In this document: piece after piece, positions 53,200-62,946 of the stretch
How the letters are laid out: each line of letters starts with the position of its first letter
How positions within the stretch are numbered: the first letter of the stretch is position 1
Assembly (NCBI RefSeq): GCF_014646275.1
Contig: NZ_BMND01000001.1
Location: 62,001 to 126,000 of the forward strand
Length of the DNA: 64,000 nt
Reading direction: 5' to 3'
DNA from: Streptomyces kronopolitis
GTDB taxonomy: Bacteria > Actinomycetota > Actinomycetes > Streptomycetales > Streptomycetaceae
Notes under the pieces: generated by a model
The model's input: the letters and a program-made list of their open reading frames with translations, nothing else
Database searches by the model: none
What the model was told of the DNA's origin: nothing
Made by a program: the position numbers and the translations under genes

Positions 53200-53499
53200 T
53201 CACGCCATCGCGCTGCTCCAGCCGTAGGCGACCCGCCGCTCGCGCCGCGGCGGTACGGCGCCGACGCCTTCCAGGTCCTTGTCGGCCACCCGCAGCAGCT
53301 GCCCGGCCAGGTCCCGCAGCGCCCGCCCGGCCGCCAGCTCGTCCCCGATCTCCGGTACGTCACGGTCGTCGGGGCTGCACCGGGCCGTGCCCTGGCCGGT
53401 GAGCGTGGTCGTTCCGGTGTGCAGTGCCACGCGCGCCGTGGTCCGGCCGTCCTCCTCGACGAGGTACAGCCGGACGGGCCACTCGACTGTGTGTCCCAT
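53200..53499 (-). CDS. DUF1876 family protein (dsRBD-like)
   Basis: 99 residues from the ATG at 53499 behind GGAGG. EWPVRLYLVEEDGRTTARVAL, then LTGQGTARCSPDDRDVPEIG and an RALRDLAGQLLRVADKDLE helix are the DUF1876 pattern, a small stress-linked family found in DosR-type regulons. Function unknown. 59 nt upstream of pncB. Confidence 0.9.
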   Translation of the reverse strand: MGHTVEWPVRLYLVEEDGRTTARVALHTGTTTLTGQGTARCSPDDRDVPEIGDELAAGRALRDLAGQLLRVADKDLEGVGAVPPRRERRVAYGWSSAMA

Positions 53500-53654
53500 G
53501 GATTGCCTCCGCTTCCTCCCGGGGCGCCGCCTTCCGGGCCCGCGACGGGGCGCGACCGGGGCCGCGCGCACCGGCGGCCGGTCCGGGCGTCAGCGCCCTC
53601 ACCGCCATCATCCGCCTTCCGCGGCGGCTCGGCCCGCGGCGGCCGCGGGCCGTC

Positions 53655-54548
53655 TCAGCCCCTGGACGGCGTCATGTCGTGCGGCACCACGGCCACCGGG
53701 CACGGAGCGCGATGGACGACCGACTGGACGACCCGGCCGATCCGCGGCCCGGGCAGCCGGTAGCGGTGCCGGTGCCGGCGGCCCACGATGAGCAGTTCCG
53801 CGTCCGCGGAGTGGTGCACCAGCGCCGGCGCCGGGCTCTCCATCGCCACCCGGTCGTCCACCGGCAGATCCGGGTACTTCTCCCGCCAGGGCCCCAGCGC
53901 CGCGGACAGCTCCTCGTGCGCGTCGGCCGCCGCTTCCCGGGCGGCGGCCGGCTCCACCCCTCCGCCGCGGTTGTACGCGTAGGAGGGCAGGTGCCGGCCG
54001 TGCAGCACCCGCAGGGTGGTCCCGCGCCGGGAGGCGGTGGCGAAGGCGAAGTCGAGCAGCGACGCACACGGGTCGTGCAGGCTCAGCCCCACCAGCACGG
54101 CGCTGTCCCGCCCGGACGCCGCGGCCTCGTGCCGGGCGTGCACCAGCACCGTGGGCGCATCGCTGCGCGGCACCAGCTTCAGCCCCAGCTCGCTGAGGGC
54201 GTAGCGGGACACCGGGCCCAGGTCCTGGGCGCCCAGGACCAGCAGGTCCGAGACCTCCGCGGCCTCGCGGAGGGCGTCCAGCGGCTCCTTGGGCACCAGC
54301 ATCATCTCCACCGGAAGGTCGGGGAAGCGCGAGCGCACCTCCGCGGCGGTGTCGTGCATCATCCGGTGGGGCCAGTAGTTCTGGTCGCGGTCGGCCGGCG
54401 GGCGGGTTCTGGTCTCGGGCGCCAGCAGCACCCAGGCGTGCAGCAGCCGCAGACGCGCCTGGCGCAGCTGGGCCTCGCGCGCCGCCCACAGGACCGCCGA
54501 CAGGGATTCGGGCGTGCCGTCCACCCCTGCGGTGATGACATCCTTCAT
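53655..54548 (-). CDS. Universal stress protein, tandem Usp domains
   Basis: 297 residues with two Usp domains: ITAGVDGTPESLSAVLWAAR with loop GAQDLGPVSRYALSELG, and AVLVGLSLHDPCASLLDFAF with C-terminal loop VGRRHRHRYRLPGPRIGRVV. Runs in the same direction as DUF1876, pncB and ppk2, 155 nt from DUF1876. Similar in design to the Usp at 50064 but clearly divergent. Confidence 0.9.
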   Translation of the reverse strand: MKDVITAGVDGTPESLSAVLWAAREAQLRQARLRLLHAWVLLAPETRTRPPADRDQNYWPHRMMHDTAAEVRSRFPDLPVEMMLVPKEPLDALREAAEVSDLLVLGAQDLGPVSRYALSELGLKLVPRSDAPTVLVHARHEAAASGRDSAVLVGLSLHDPCASLLDFAFATASRRGTTLRVLHGRHLPSYAYNRGGGVEPAAAREAAADAHEELSAALGPWREKYPDLPVDDRVAMESPAPALVHHSADAELLIVGRRHRHRYRLPGPRIGRVVQSVVHRAPCPVAVVPHDMTPSRG

Positions 54549-54634
54549 GGTCTCGATCCGATCCGGCGCGCTAGGTCGATCCGCGCCTACTCCCCACGCT
54601 GCGCGCCGCCGGCGGCCGCGTCATGAGACTTTCG

Positions 54635-55837
54635 TCACTTACCGGACCGCCCTTCGTCGGTTCCGGCCGGCCTGCCGCCGGGCACGGGGTGCGGCGGCCG
54701 GCCCGCGGGCGGGGCGCCGCCCATCATGCGGAGCATCGACCGGCCCCCGGTGCGCAGGAAGCGGTGGACCAGGGCGGCGGCGAGGAGCAGGAAGACGATG
54801 TTCAGCCAGGTGGTGTAGTCCCAGGAGACGCCGGACATGGGGATTCTCGCGTCGGCCTGGCGGGGGATGATCCCCAGGGCGCCGAAGGCGAACTCCACGA
54901 CGTAGCCGGCCACCACGACGGCCGCGTAGAAGGTGCCCAGCAGGAAGAGCGCCGTCCTGGCCCCGTAGTACTTCCGGTAGATGTTCAGGATCGGCAGGAT
55001 CAGCAGGTCGGCGAAGATGAAGGCGACCACCCCGCCGAAGCTGATCCCGCCCTTCCACAGCACCACCGCCAGCGGCACATTGCCGATGGAGCAGACGAAC
55101 GAGGCGATCGCCACCACGGGGCCGATCAGCGGCCCCCACAGCTTCGCGGCCAGCGGATGCCCCTCGAAGAAGAAGGCGCGCCAGAAGCTGTCCGGGACCC
55201 AGGCGGCGACGGCACCGGCGATCAGCAGGCCGATCACCAGGTCCTTGAGGATCGCGGCCCACTCCATGACGAAGACGTGCGCGGTCGCGGTGTACCCCTC
55301 GGCGGAGCACAGCCGCCGGGCGAAGGACCCGCCGCGGCGCACGGACATGTCCATCGCGGCATGCCCCTCCATCGACCCGGCCAGGCCCCGTTCGGCCTGC
55401 CGGCGGGCCCGCACCAGCAGCGCGTCGCGCAGGAAGAGGCGGAACAGCACGGCCAGCACCACGATCATCACCGGGCCGCCGACGAACTCGGCGGCGGTGA
55501 ACTGCCAGCCCATCAACAGCGCCAGGAGCACCCCGAGTTCGACGACCAGGTTCGTGGAGGCGACCTCGAAGGCCATCGCGGCCGTGAAGTTCGCGCCCTT
55601 CAGGAACAGGGACCGGGCCAGCGCCACCGCGGCGTACGAGCAGGACGAGGACGCGGCGCCCAGCGCGGAGGCCGTGGCCAGGGTGCGGGGACGGTCGTCG
55701 CCGAGCAGGTCGACCACGGTGGAGCGGTGCACCACGGCCTGGACCACGGCGGACAGTGCGAAGCCCAGGATCAGCGCCCAGGTGATCTCCCAGGTCATGG
55801 ATCCGGTGAGGGACAGGGCATGCAGGATCGCGGACAT
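54635..55837 (-). CDS. Permease, ArsP/DUF318 family
   Basis: 400 residues with eight or more membrane helices in two repeats. Each repeat has the family-type helix-breaking Ser/Gly/Cys core: ASALGAASSSCSYAAVALAR in the first half and ASFVCSIGNVPLAVVLWKGG in the second. A cytoplasmic loop of about 80 residues lies between. Relatives export trivalent organoarsenicals or are of unknown use; no arsenic genes are nearby, so substrate is open. Confidence 0.88.
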   Translation of the reverse strand: MSAILHALSLTGSMTWEITWALILGFALSAVVQAVVHRSTVVDLLGDDRPRTLATASALGAASSSCSYAAVALARSLFLKGANFTAAMAFEVASTNLVVELGVLLALLMGWQFTAAEFVGGPVMIVVLAVLFRLFLRDALLVRARRQAERGLAGSMEGHAAMDMSVRRGGSFARRLCSAEGYTATAHVFVMEWAAILKDLVIGLLIAGAVAAWVPDSFWRAFFFEGHPLAAKLWGPLIGPVVAIASFVCSIGNVPLAVVLWKGGISFGGVVAFIFADLLILPILNIYRKYYGARTALFLLGTFYAAVVVAGYVVEFAFGALGIIPRQADARIPMSGVSWDYTTWLNIVFLLLAAALVHRFLRTGGRSMLRMMGGAPPAGRPPHPVPGGRPAGTDEGRSGK

Positions 55838-55894
55838 CGGCTGAGGTCTTCCGTGACCGGCCGCGGCTCAAACTCCCGCCGCCCCGGCGGCGCG

Positions 55895-57187
55895 TCACAC
55901 CCGCCCGTGCGCCCGCTGCGCCCGCCGGGAGAGCGAGTCGATGACCACGGCGATCAGCAGCACCCCGCCCGTGATCATGAACTGGACGGCGGTCTGGATG
56001 CCCATCAGGGCCACCCCGGAGGCGATCGACTGGATGACCAGCACGCCGAGCAGCGCCGACCAGGTCCGGCCGCGGCCGCCGAACAGGCTGGTGCCGCCGA
56101 TGACCGCGGCGGCGATGGCGTCCATCAGCAGATTGCCGGAGCCGGAGGTCTGGCTGGCCGAGGTGACGCGCGAGGCCAGGAACAGGCCGCCGATCGCGGC
56201 CATCGTCCCGGAGATCATGAAGACCGAGATCCGCACCAGGCTCACATGGAGGCCGGTGCGCCGGGCCGCCTCGACGCTGCCGCCGAGCGCGAAGATCATG
56301 CGGCCGTAGGGCGTACGGTGCAGCACCTGGTCGAGCCCCACCAGCATCACCAGGAAGATCAGCAGGGCCAGCGGGAGCCCCAGGAACTGGTTGAGCACCC
56401 AGGCGGCGGCCAGCGAGATCACCGCCAGCACGGCCGTGCGCAGCACGATCTCGCTCATCGGCCGGGCGGGCACACCGGCCGCCCGGCGCCGCCGCACATC
56501 GCGGTACGAGGCCAGGAGGAAGGCGGCCGTGCCGAGCGCCGCCAGCCCGTACGCGGCGGCGACATTGGTGAAGTAGTGGCTGGTCAGCCCGGCGACCAGA
56601 CCGTTCTCGTCGAGATTGACGGTGCCGCTGGCGCCCAGCAGGTAGAGCATCAGGCCGTTCCAGCCCAGCAGGCCGGCGAGCGTGACCACGAAGGCCGGCA
56701 CCCCGACCTTGGCGAGGAAGAATCCCTGCACGGCTCCGATCAGCGTGCCGCCGAGCACCGCGAGGAGCAGGGCCGGCGCCTCCGGCATGCCGTGGTTGAC
56801 GCTCAGCACCGCGAACACGGCCGCCGCGAGGCCGCTCACCGAGCCGACCGACAGATCGATCTCGCCGAGCAGCAGCACGAAGACGACGCCGATCGAGATC
56901 ATGCCGGGGCCGACGATGTCCACGCTCAGATTGGACAGATTGCGCGGCGAGAGGAAGTTGTCGTTGAGGCTCTCGAAGATGATCCACACCACGAGCAGTC
57001 CGAGGACGACCGGCACCGAGCCCAGCTCACCGCTGTGGAAGCGGCGCTTGAGGATCTCCAGGGGGTTCTGGCCGCCCGCCCCGCCCCCGGACGCGAGCTG
57101 CCGCCGGTCGGCGTCGGTCACGGCCCCGGCCCCGGCGCCCCGCGCGCCGGTCCGCGGCTGCTTGCGCGGCATCCATGTCCGGCTCAC
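55895..57187 (-). CDS. Sugar ABC transporter permease, xylose type (XylH-like)
   Basis: 430 residues from a GTG at 57187 behind GGGAGG; a further GTG at 57202 overlaps the ATPase stop. A hydrophilic N-terminus of about 45 residues, then about ten helices with LLLGEIDLSVGSVSG (family motif) and AIGGTSLFGGRGR-type segment (VIGGTSLFGGRGRTW). BPD_transp_2 family for ribose/xylose/myo-inositol. Last gene of the operon with ATPase, binding protein and SpoIIE-type regulator. Confidence 0.93.
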   Translation of the reverse strand: MSRTWMPRKQPRTGARGAGAGAVTDADRRQLASGGGAGGQNPLEILKRRFHSGELGSVPVVLGLLVVWIIFESLNDNFLSPRNLSNLSVDIVGPGMISIGVVFVLLLGEIDLSVGSVSGLAAAVFAVLSVNHGMPEAPALLLAVLGGTLIGAVQGFFLAKVGVPAFVVTLAGLLGWNGLMLYLLGASGTVNLDENGLVAGLTSHYFTNVAAAYGLAALGTAAFLLASYRDVRRRRAAGVPARPMSEIVLRTAVLAVISLAAAWVLNQFLGLPLALLIFLVMLVGLDQVLHRTPYGRMIFALGGSVEAARRTGLHVSLVRISVFMISGTMAAIGGLFLASRVTSASQTSGSGNLLMDAIAAAVIGGTSLFGGRGRTWSALLGVLVIQSIASGVALMGIQTAVQFMITGGVLLIAVVIDSLSRRAQRAHGRV

Positions 57188-57189
57188 GC

Positions 57190-57987
57190 CTACGCCTCCC
57201 ACCCGTGCGAGGCGCGCCGCGTCACGGCGTTGTCGGTGGCTCCGGTGATCGAGGAGATGATCTGCTCGTGGGAGGTGGTCGTGACATCGAAGAACCCGTT
57301 GTTGCGGCCCAGCCGCAGAACCGCGATCCAGTCCGCGACGGCCTTGACGTCCCCCATGTTGTGGCTGATGAGCAGCACCCCCAGCCCGCGCTCACGCAGC
57401 TGCTCCACGAGGTCGAGGACCTGCGCGGTCTGCTCGATGCCCAGCGCCGCGGTGGGCTCGTCGAGCAGCACCAGCCGCGGCGCGCCGAGCAGCGAGCGGG
57501 AGATGGCGACGGTCTGCCGCTGCCCTCCGGACAGCGAGGCGACCGGCAGGCGCACATCGGGCAGCCGGATGGCGAGGGTGTCGAGCAGATCGAGGGTCAG
57601 GCGTTCCATCTCCACCTCGTCGAGCACACCGAACCGGTGGATCTCCCGGCCGAGGAAGAGATTGCCGACCACATCGAGGTTGTCGCACAGCGCGAGGTCC
57701 TGGTAGACGGTGGCGATCCCCAGGTTCTGGGCCTCGTGCGGCCGGGTGACCTGGACGGGATGCCCGTCCCACTCGACCACTCCCTCATCGGCGGGGTCCA
57801 CCCCGGCGATCACCTTGATCAGCGTGGACTTGCCCGCGCCGTTGTCGCCGACGAGCGCGACGACCTGCCCGGCGCGGACCTCCAAGTCGACATCGGCCAG
57901 CGCCTGCACGGCACCGAACCGCTTGAAGATCCCGCGCAGCGCCAGCAGCGGCGCCGTCGGTCGGCGGAGGGGCGCGCCGGGCTCCAT
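57190..57987 (-). CDS. Sugar ABC transporter ATP-binding protein (single NBD)
   Basis: 265 residues. Walker A LVGDNGAGKSTLIK, Q-loop TVYQDLAL, signature SLSGGQRQ, Walker B LVLLDEPTAAL, H-loop ISHNM. One nucleotide-binding domain, whereas most carbohydrate CUT2 importers (XylG, RbsA) have two fused; actinobacterial xylose-type systems with a single domain exist. 11 nt after the binding-protein stop and 2 nt before the permease start. Confidence 0.93.
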   Translation of the reverse strand: MEPGAPLRRPTAPLLALRGIFKRFGAVQALADVDLEVRAGQVVALVGDNGAGKSTLIKVIAGVDPADEGVVEWDGHPVQVTRPHEAQNLGIATVYQDLALCDNLDVVGNLFLGREIHRFGVLDEVEMERLTLDLLDTLAIRLPDVRLPVASLSGGQRQTVAISRSLLGAPRLVLLDEPTAALGIEQTAQVLDLVEQLRERGLGVLLISHNMGDVKAVADWIAVLRLGRNNGFFDVTTTSHEQIISSITGATDNAVTRRASHGWEA

Positions 57988-57998
57988 GGGCACCTGCC

Positions 57999-59096
57999 TT
58001 ACCTGGTCAGTCCCGCCCGCAGGCACGCGGCCGCGAACTTGGGGGTGCAGATCTGCCGGACGGTGTACATCCCGTCCCGCACCACGGTGTCCTTGATGTG
58101 GCCCACGGTCACCGGGACCGGGGTGAGCAGCACGGACGGGATGTTCTGGGTGGTGGGGCTGTCGACCTTGTGTGTGGTGAGGGTGCCGAGGCTCTTGCCG
58201 CGCCCCAGGGCGACGGCCATCGCGGCCGCGGTGTCGGCCTCGGGCGTGAAGGGCTTGTAGACCGTCATGTACTGATCGCCCCGCACGATGCGCTGGATCG
58301 CGGCGAGTTCGGCGTCCTGGCCGGTGACCGGCGGCAGCGGACTGACCTTGGCGGCCCGCAGGGCCGAGATGATGCCGGCGGCGAGCCCGTCGTTGGCGGA
58401 GTAGACACCGGCGACACTGTCGGCGCCGAGCGCCGAGAGGGCGGCGGACATGTTGAGGTTGGCGTTCTCCGGCCGCCAGCCGGCGGTGTCGTAGGACTTG
58501 CCGATCTTCACCTTGCCCTGGAGCGCGGCCAGCGCGCCCCGCTTGAACCAGGCCGAGTTGGGGTCCGTCGACGCGCCGTTCATCATGACGATCTGGCCGT
58601 GGCGCGCCTTGCCGCCCAGCGCCTTGAGCAGCGCCTCGCCCTGGAGCCGGCCGACCTTCGCCCCGTCGAAGGAGACATACGCCGAGACCGGTCCCTCCAC
58701 GAGCCGGTCGTAGGCGACGACGGGGATGCCCGCCCGGTGCGCGTCGTCGACCGAGGAGCGCAGCGACTTGGAGTCGACCGCGTCGAGGACCAGCACCTCG
58801 ACCCGCTTGGTGATCATCGCGTCCATCTGCTGCTGCTGGGTGGCCACGTCGTGCTGGGCGCTCTCCGTCTCCACCGTGCACTCGCGGCACAGCCGGTGGA
58901 TCTCCTTCTCGATCAGCGGCTTGTCGAACTTGTAGAAGCGCGAGGTGTTGTCGGGCAGCAGCACCCCGATGCGCACGGCCCCGCCGGACGGCGCGCCCGG
59001 CTCGTGCACCCCGCCGGCCTGTCCGCACGCGACCGGCCCCGCGACCAGGCACAGCCCGGCCAGGATCACCCCGGCTCCGCGCCGCCGCGCTCGCAT
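57999..59096 (-). CDS. Sugar ABC transporter substrate-binding lipoprotein (XylF-like)
   Basis: 365 residues with a lipoprotein signal (basic MRARRR, hydrophobic core, PVAC with Cys24). Periplasmic-binding-protein family 4: IGVLLPDNTSRFYKFDKPLI, VLVLDAVDSKSLRSSVDDAH, the sugar-contact NGASTDPNSAWFKRG and PVTGQDAELAAIQRI. Closest in pattern to D-xylose receptors. The ATG is one base after the stop of the SpoIIE-type regulator gene (TGAGATG), so its translation is coupled to that regulator. Confidence 0.93.
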   Translation of the reverse strand: MRARRRGAGVILAGLCLVAGPVACGQAGGVHEPGAPSGGAVRIGVLLPDNTSRFYKFDKPLIEKEIHRLCRECTVETESAQHDVATQQQQMDAMITKRVEVLVLDAVDSKSLRSSVDDAHRAGIPVVAYDRLVEGPVSAYVSFDGAKVGRLQGEALLKALGGKARHGQIVMMNGASTDPNSAWFKRGALAALQGKVKIGKSYDTAGWRPENANLNMSAALSALGADSVAGVYSANDGLAAGIISALRAAKVSPLPPVTGQDAELAAIQRIVRGDQYMTVYKPFTPEADTAAAMAVALGRGKSLGTLTTHKVDSPTTQNIPSVLLTPVPVTVGHIKDTVVRDGMYTVRQICTPKFAAACLRAGLTR

Positions 59097-59097
59097 C

Positions 59098-61638
59098 TCA
59101 GCGCACCTCCCCGCCGTCCGCCGGGGCGTCCGGACCGGCCGCCCCGCCGGCCGTGCCGGGCCGCTCGCCCGGCGGCAGGGAGATCTCGCTCCACACCTGC
59201 TTGCCGCCGCTCAGCGGCACCGAACCCCAGGACGCCGACATCGCCTCGACGAGCAGCAGCCCGCGGCCGCCGGTCGCCTCCCAGTCCACGCTCGCCGGTT
59301 TGGCCGGGGCGCGCGGCGAGGCGTCGTTCACCGCGACCCGCAGCCGGTCGGCGGCCAGCGTCAGATCCAGCCGGACCTCGCCCTGGGTGTGCGCGATGGC
59401 ATTGGTGACCAGCTCGGACACCACCAGCAGGGCCACGTCGACCTCGTCGGTCACGCCCCAGGAGCGCAGGGTGCGGGCGGTGAAGCGGCGGGCGTGCATC
59501 ACCGCGTCGGGCAGCCGCCACACCGCCCAGCGCACCCGGGTGGGGCGGACCCGCATCCCGTCGTAGCGCAGCACCAGCAGCGCCACGTCGTCATCGCGCC
59601 GCTTGGCACCGCCGAGCAGCTCATCAGCCAGCCGCCCGGCATCGGCGGGATCGGCCGCGGCGAGCGCCGCCCGCACCCGGCCGATGCCCTCGTCGAGGGG
59701 GAGGGCGGCCGACTCGGCCAGGCCGTCGGTGAGCAGGACGAGCACGGTGCCGGCGGCCAGCCCGACCTCGGTCAGCGGGTATTCGCCCTCCGCGGAGACG
59801 CCCAGCGGCGGCCCGCCCTCGATGCGCAGCGCCTCGGTGCTGCCGTCGGGCAGCCGCAGCAGGGGCGGCAGATGCCCGGCCCGGACGAACCAGGCGATGC
59901 CCTCCTCCATGTCGAGGTCCACATAGCAGCAGGTGGCGAAGAGATCGGTCTCCATGCCCAGGAGCAGCCGGTTGGCGTGCGAGACCACCACGTCGGGCGG
60001 ATGGCCCTCCACCGCGTAGGCCCTGATGGCGGTGCGCATCTGGCCCATGATCGTGGCGGCGCCGGCGCTGTGGCCCTCGACGTCGCCGATGACGAGCGCG
60101 ACATGGCCGTCGGCGAGCGGGATGACGTCGTACCAGTCGCCGCCCACTTCGAGGCCCATCGTGGCGGGCAGATAGCGGGCGACCGCCACCCCGCCGGGCA
60201 GCGTCGGCAGCTTGCGGGGCAGCAGGCTGCGCTGGAGCATCGTGGCCAGCTCGTGCCCGGCGTCCAGCGCGTGGGCGCGGACCAGGGCCTGGCCCACCAG
60301 GCCGGCGGTCGCGGTCAGCAGCGACCGTTCCTCCGGCCCGAAGGCGTGCTCCTCGTCCCACCCCAGCAGGCACACCCCGACGATCCGGCCCTCGGCCGGC
60401 AGCGGCAGGACGGCCAGGCCGCCGGGTCCGAGGTCCGCGAGGCCGGGTTCGAGGGCGGCCCCGCGCGGCCACAGGGCCACGTGCCCGGACCGCAGCACGC
60501 TCTCCAGCGTCGGCATCGACTGGCACGAGGTGTCGGGCCATTCGGACCGCCACTCGGCGCGCCACACGGCGGGCCAGTCCGACGGTTCCGGGGGATCGAG
60601 GACGGACACCACCAGCCGGTCCGCCTCCAGCTCGGCCACCGCCACCCGGCGGGCCGCCAGCGGCAGCCGCAGCGTGGCGACCACCACCCGGCTGACGTCC
60701 CGCACGGTCGTGGCGCCGGCCAGCGCGGTGGACAGCCGCTGCACGACGGAGACCTCGTCGGCGGTGGGGCGCAGATACGAGGCGTCGGCGACCACCCCGA
60801 GCACGCGCTCCGGGGCGCCGTCGGTGTCGACCAGCACCCGGCAGCGCAGACTCAGCCAGCGCAGCTCGCCGTTGGTCCGGCGGATCCGGATCGACAGCTG
60901 CTGGCCGGCGACGGGCAGTCCGCCCGGCTCCACGATCGACATCAGCGCGGGCGCGTCGTCCGGTGCGGTGTGCGCCAGCAGGGTCTCCACCCGCCCGTCG
61001 AACTGCTCGGGCGCGATGCCGAACAGCTCCAGCACCAGCCGGTCCGCCGTCATCCGCCCGGTGCGCAGCAGCAGGGTGAAGGCCCCGCCACGCAGGGTGT
61101 CCAGCCCCGGCCCCAGCAGCGACCGCCGCTCGGTCCGTGCCATGACCCGGGCTCCCACGGCCTCCAGCCCGGCGGCCACCTGGGCGGCATGGAGTTCCAG
61201 CAGATGCCGCCGGTCGGCGTCGAAGGCCTCCGCGGCCGGTTCCACGACCACCAGGCACCCCAGCCGCCGGGTCTCGCCGCCCAGCGGCAGCACGGCCAGC
61301 GAGACCTCGGGCGGCGGGGTGCCGGCACCGTTCCAGGGAGCCGTCCCGGCGGCCAGGGGGGAACCGTCGGCCCCGTACGCCGCGAGTTCCGCCGGGCTCA
61401 GCCACAGGGCGACGCCGGTACGGAAGGCCGTGGCGACCGGCGAGGCGCCGGAGAGCGGGTAGCGGGTCGGCAGCCCGTACGGGACGCCGGAGCCCCCGAC
61501 CATCTCGGCCAGCTGGAGGTCGCCGCCGCCTTCGGCCGGTACGAAGACGGCGGTCAGCTCGGCCCCCGTGGACCCAAGGACTCGTGCGGTCACTGCCTGC
61601 ACCGCCTCCGTACGCCGGAAGCCGTCGTCATAAGCCAC
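59098..61638 (-). CDS. GAF-PAS-GAF-SpoIIE phosphatase with RsbW-like HATPase domain
   Basis: 846 residues. GAF (about 15-160), PAS (about 175-300, ELRWLSLRCRVLVDTDGAPE), GAF (about 310-460), PP2C/SpoIIE phosphatase (about 480-690: GLEVGGDWYDVIPLADGHVA, ALVIGDVEGHSAGAATIM, LVLLTDGLAES) and an HATPase (about 705-830: LVVSELVTNAIAHTQGEV, GGRGLLLVEAMS). Such proteins both phosphorylate and dephosphorylate anti-anti-sigma factors. It heads and is translationally coupled to a sugar ABC importer, so it may link sugar status to a sigma-factor switch. Start is a GTG at 61638. Confidence 0.92.
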   Translation of the reverse strand: MAYDDGFRRTEAVQAVTARVLGSTGAELTAVFVPAEGGGDLQLAEMVGGSGVPYGLPTRYPLSGASPVATAFRTGVALWLSPAELAAYGADGSPLAAGTAPWNGAGTPPPEVSLAVLPLGGETRRLGCLVVVEPAAEAFDADRRHLLELHAAQVAAGLEAVGARVMARTERRSLLGPGLDTLRGGAFTLLLRTGRMTADRLVLELFGIAPEQFDGRVETLLAHTAPDDAPALMSIVEPGGLPVAGQQLSIRIRRTNGELRWLSLRCRVLVDTDGAPERVLGVVADASYLRPTADEVSVVQRLSTALAGATTVRDVSRVVVATLRLPLAARRVAVAELEADRLVVSVLDPPEPSDWPAVWRAEWRSEWPDTSCQSMPTLESVLRSGHVALWPRGAALEPGLADLGPGGLAVLPLPAEGRIVGVCLLGWDEEHAFGPEERSLLTATAGLVGQALVRAHALDAGHELATMLQRSLLPRKLPTLPGGVAVARYLPATMGLEVGGDWYDVIPLADGHVALVIGDVEGHSAGAATIMGQMRTAIRAYAVEGHPPDVVVSHANRLLLGMETDLFATCCYVDLDMEEGIAWFVRAGHLPPLLRLPDGSTEALRIEGGPPLGVSAEGEYPLTEVGLAAGTVLVLLTDGLAESAALPLDEGIGRVRAALAAADPADAGRLADELLGGAKRRDDDVALLVLRYDGMRVRPTRVRWAVWRLPDAVMHARRFTARTLRSWGVTDEVDVALLVVSELVTNAIAHTQGEVRLDLTLAADRLRVAVNDASPRAPAKPASVDWEATGGRGLLLVEAMSASWGSVPLSGGKQVWSEISLPPGERPGTAGGAAGPDAPADGGEVR

Positions 61639-61833
61639 GGTCGCCGTATCCGCCCTCGGGGTCAGGGCGTCAGCCCCGCCACCGCCTCATCGGACAATTC
61701 GGAAATTACCGCCTTGTCTCCATGGTGCGGCACGCGGGGAGGCGGGAGCTACTCGGCGGGGGCAGGGGCGCGGTCGGCTACGGGGAAGGGCTTGCCCTGC
61801 CGCGGCCGCCGGTCCTGCCCCCGCCGCCCCCGC

Positions 61834-62862
61834 TCAGTCCGGCGTCAGGACGGCGGCTCCGCTCACCCGGTCGGCGGCCAGGTCCGCGAGCGCCTGCGGG
61901 GCGCGGCTCAGCGGATAGCGGCTCACCGTGACCCGGATGCCGATCCGCGCCGCGGCCGCCAGGAACTCCCGGCCGTCCTGGCGGGTGTTGGCGGTGACGC
62001 TGCACAGCTCGCGCTCCAGGAAGAGATGGCGCTGATAGTTCAGCGGAGGGATGTCGGTGAGGTGGATACCGGCCACCGCGAGGGTCCCGGCACGGTCCAG
62101 CGCCTCCAGCGCCACCGGCACCAGCTCGCCGACCGGCGCGAACAGGATCGCCGAGTCCAGCGGTTCGGGCGGGCGGTCGTCGGCGCCGCCCGCCGAGGAG
62201 GCGCCGAGTTCCAGGGCGAGCGCACGGGCCTGCGGGGACCGGGTCAGTACATGGACGGTGGCGCCCTCGGCCAGGGCGACCTGCGCGGCCAGATGTGCCG
62301 AGGCGCCGAACCCGTAGATGCCGAGCCGGCCGCCGGTGGGCAGGGCGCTGCGCCGCAGCGCGCGGTAGCCGATGATCCCGGCGCACAGCAGCGGCGCCAG
62401 CAGGGTGGCGTCCTGGTCGTCCGGCAGCGGGTAGGCGTAGGCCGCGGGCACCAGCGCGGCCTCGGCGAAGCCGCCGTCGGCGTCCCAGCCGGTGTACCGG
62501 GACTCGGGGCAGAGGTTTTCGTGCCCCGCCCGGCAGTGGCGGCAGACGCCGCAGGTGCCGCGCAGCCACGCCCCGCCGGCCCGGTCGCCGACCCGGAATC
62601 CCGTCACCGCACCGCCGGCGGCGATCACCCGGCCGACGATCTCGTGGCCCGGCACGGTCGACGGGCGGTGCGGCGGCAGGTCACCCTCCGCCAGGTGCAG
62701 ATCCGTACGGCACACCCCGCAGGCCTCCACCCGGAGCAGCAGGTCACCGGGGCCCGGTGCGGGGACGGGGCGGCGGACGGCAACCAGCGGCCCGGAGTCG
62801 ACCGGGCCGGGCCGCCGAACGGCCCAGCCGTGCACCGTGTCCGAGCCTGCGACGGTGGCCAT
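61834..62862 (-). CDS. adhA: Zinc-dependent alcohol dehydrogenase
   Basis: 342 residues. Catalytic zinc ligands Cys ([11 protein letters not shown]) and His-Glu (PGHEIVGRV), structural zinc site with four Cys ([17 protein letters not shown]) and Rossmann loop [12 protein letters not shown]. The GFGASAHLA form is typical of AdhA-like enzymes seen in oxygen-limitation regulons of mycobacteria and Streptomyces. Alone, with 195 nt to the downstream SpoIIE gene. Might belong functionally with the Usp/PPK2 group. Confidence 0.9.
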   Translation of the reverse strand: MATVAGSDTVHGWAVRRPGPVDSGPLVAVRRPVPAPGPGDLLLRVEACGVCRTDLHLAEGDLPPHRPSTVPGHEIVGRVIAAGGAVTGFRVGDRAGGAWLRGTCGVCRHCRAGHENLCPESRYTGWDADGGFAEAALVPAAYAYPLPDDQDATLLAPLLCAGIIGYRALRRSALPTGGRLGIYGFGASAHLAAQVALAEGATVHVLTRSPQARALALELGASSAGGADDRPPEPLDSAILFAPVGELVPVALEALDRAGTLAVAGIHLTDIPPLNYQRHLFLERELCSVTANTRQDGREFLAAAARIGIRVTVSRYPLSRAPQALADLAADRVSGAAVLTPD

Positions 62863-62946
62863 GCCCCCAGGATCGCGCCCCGGGGAGGGGCGGACAAACG
62901 GGGGCGGGGACCGGGCCCGCCCGGAGCCGGCGGGCCCGGACGGGTG

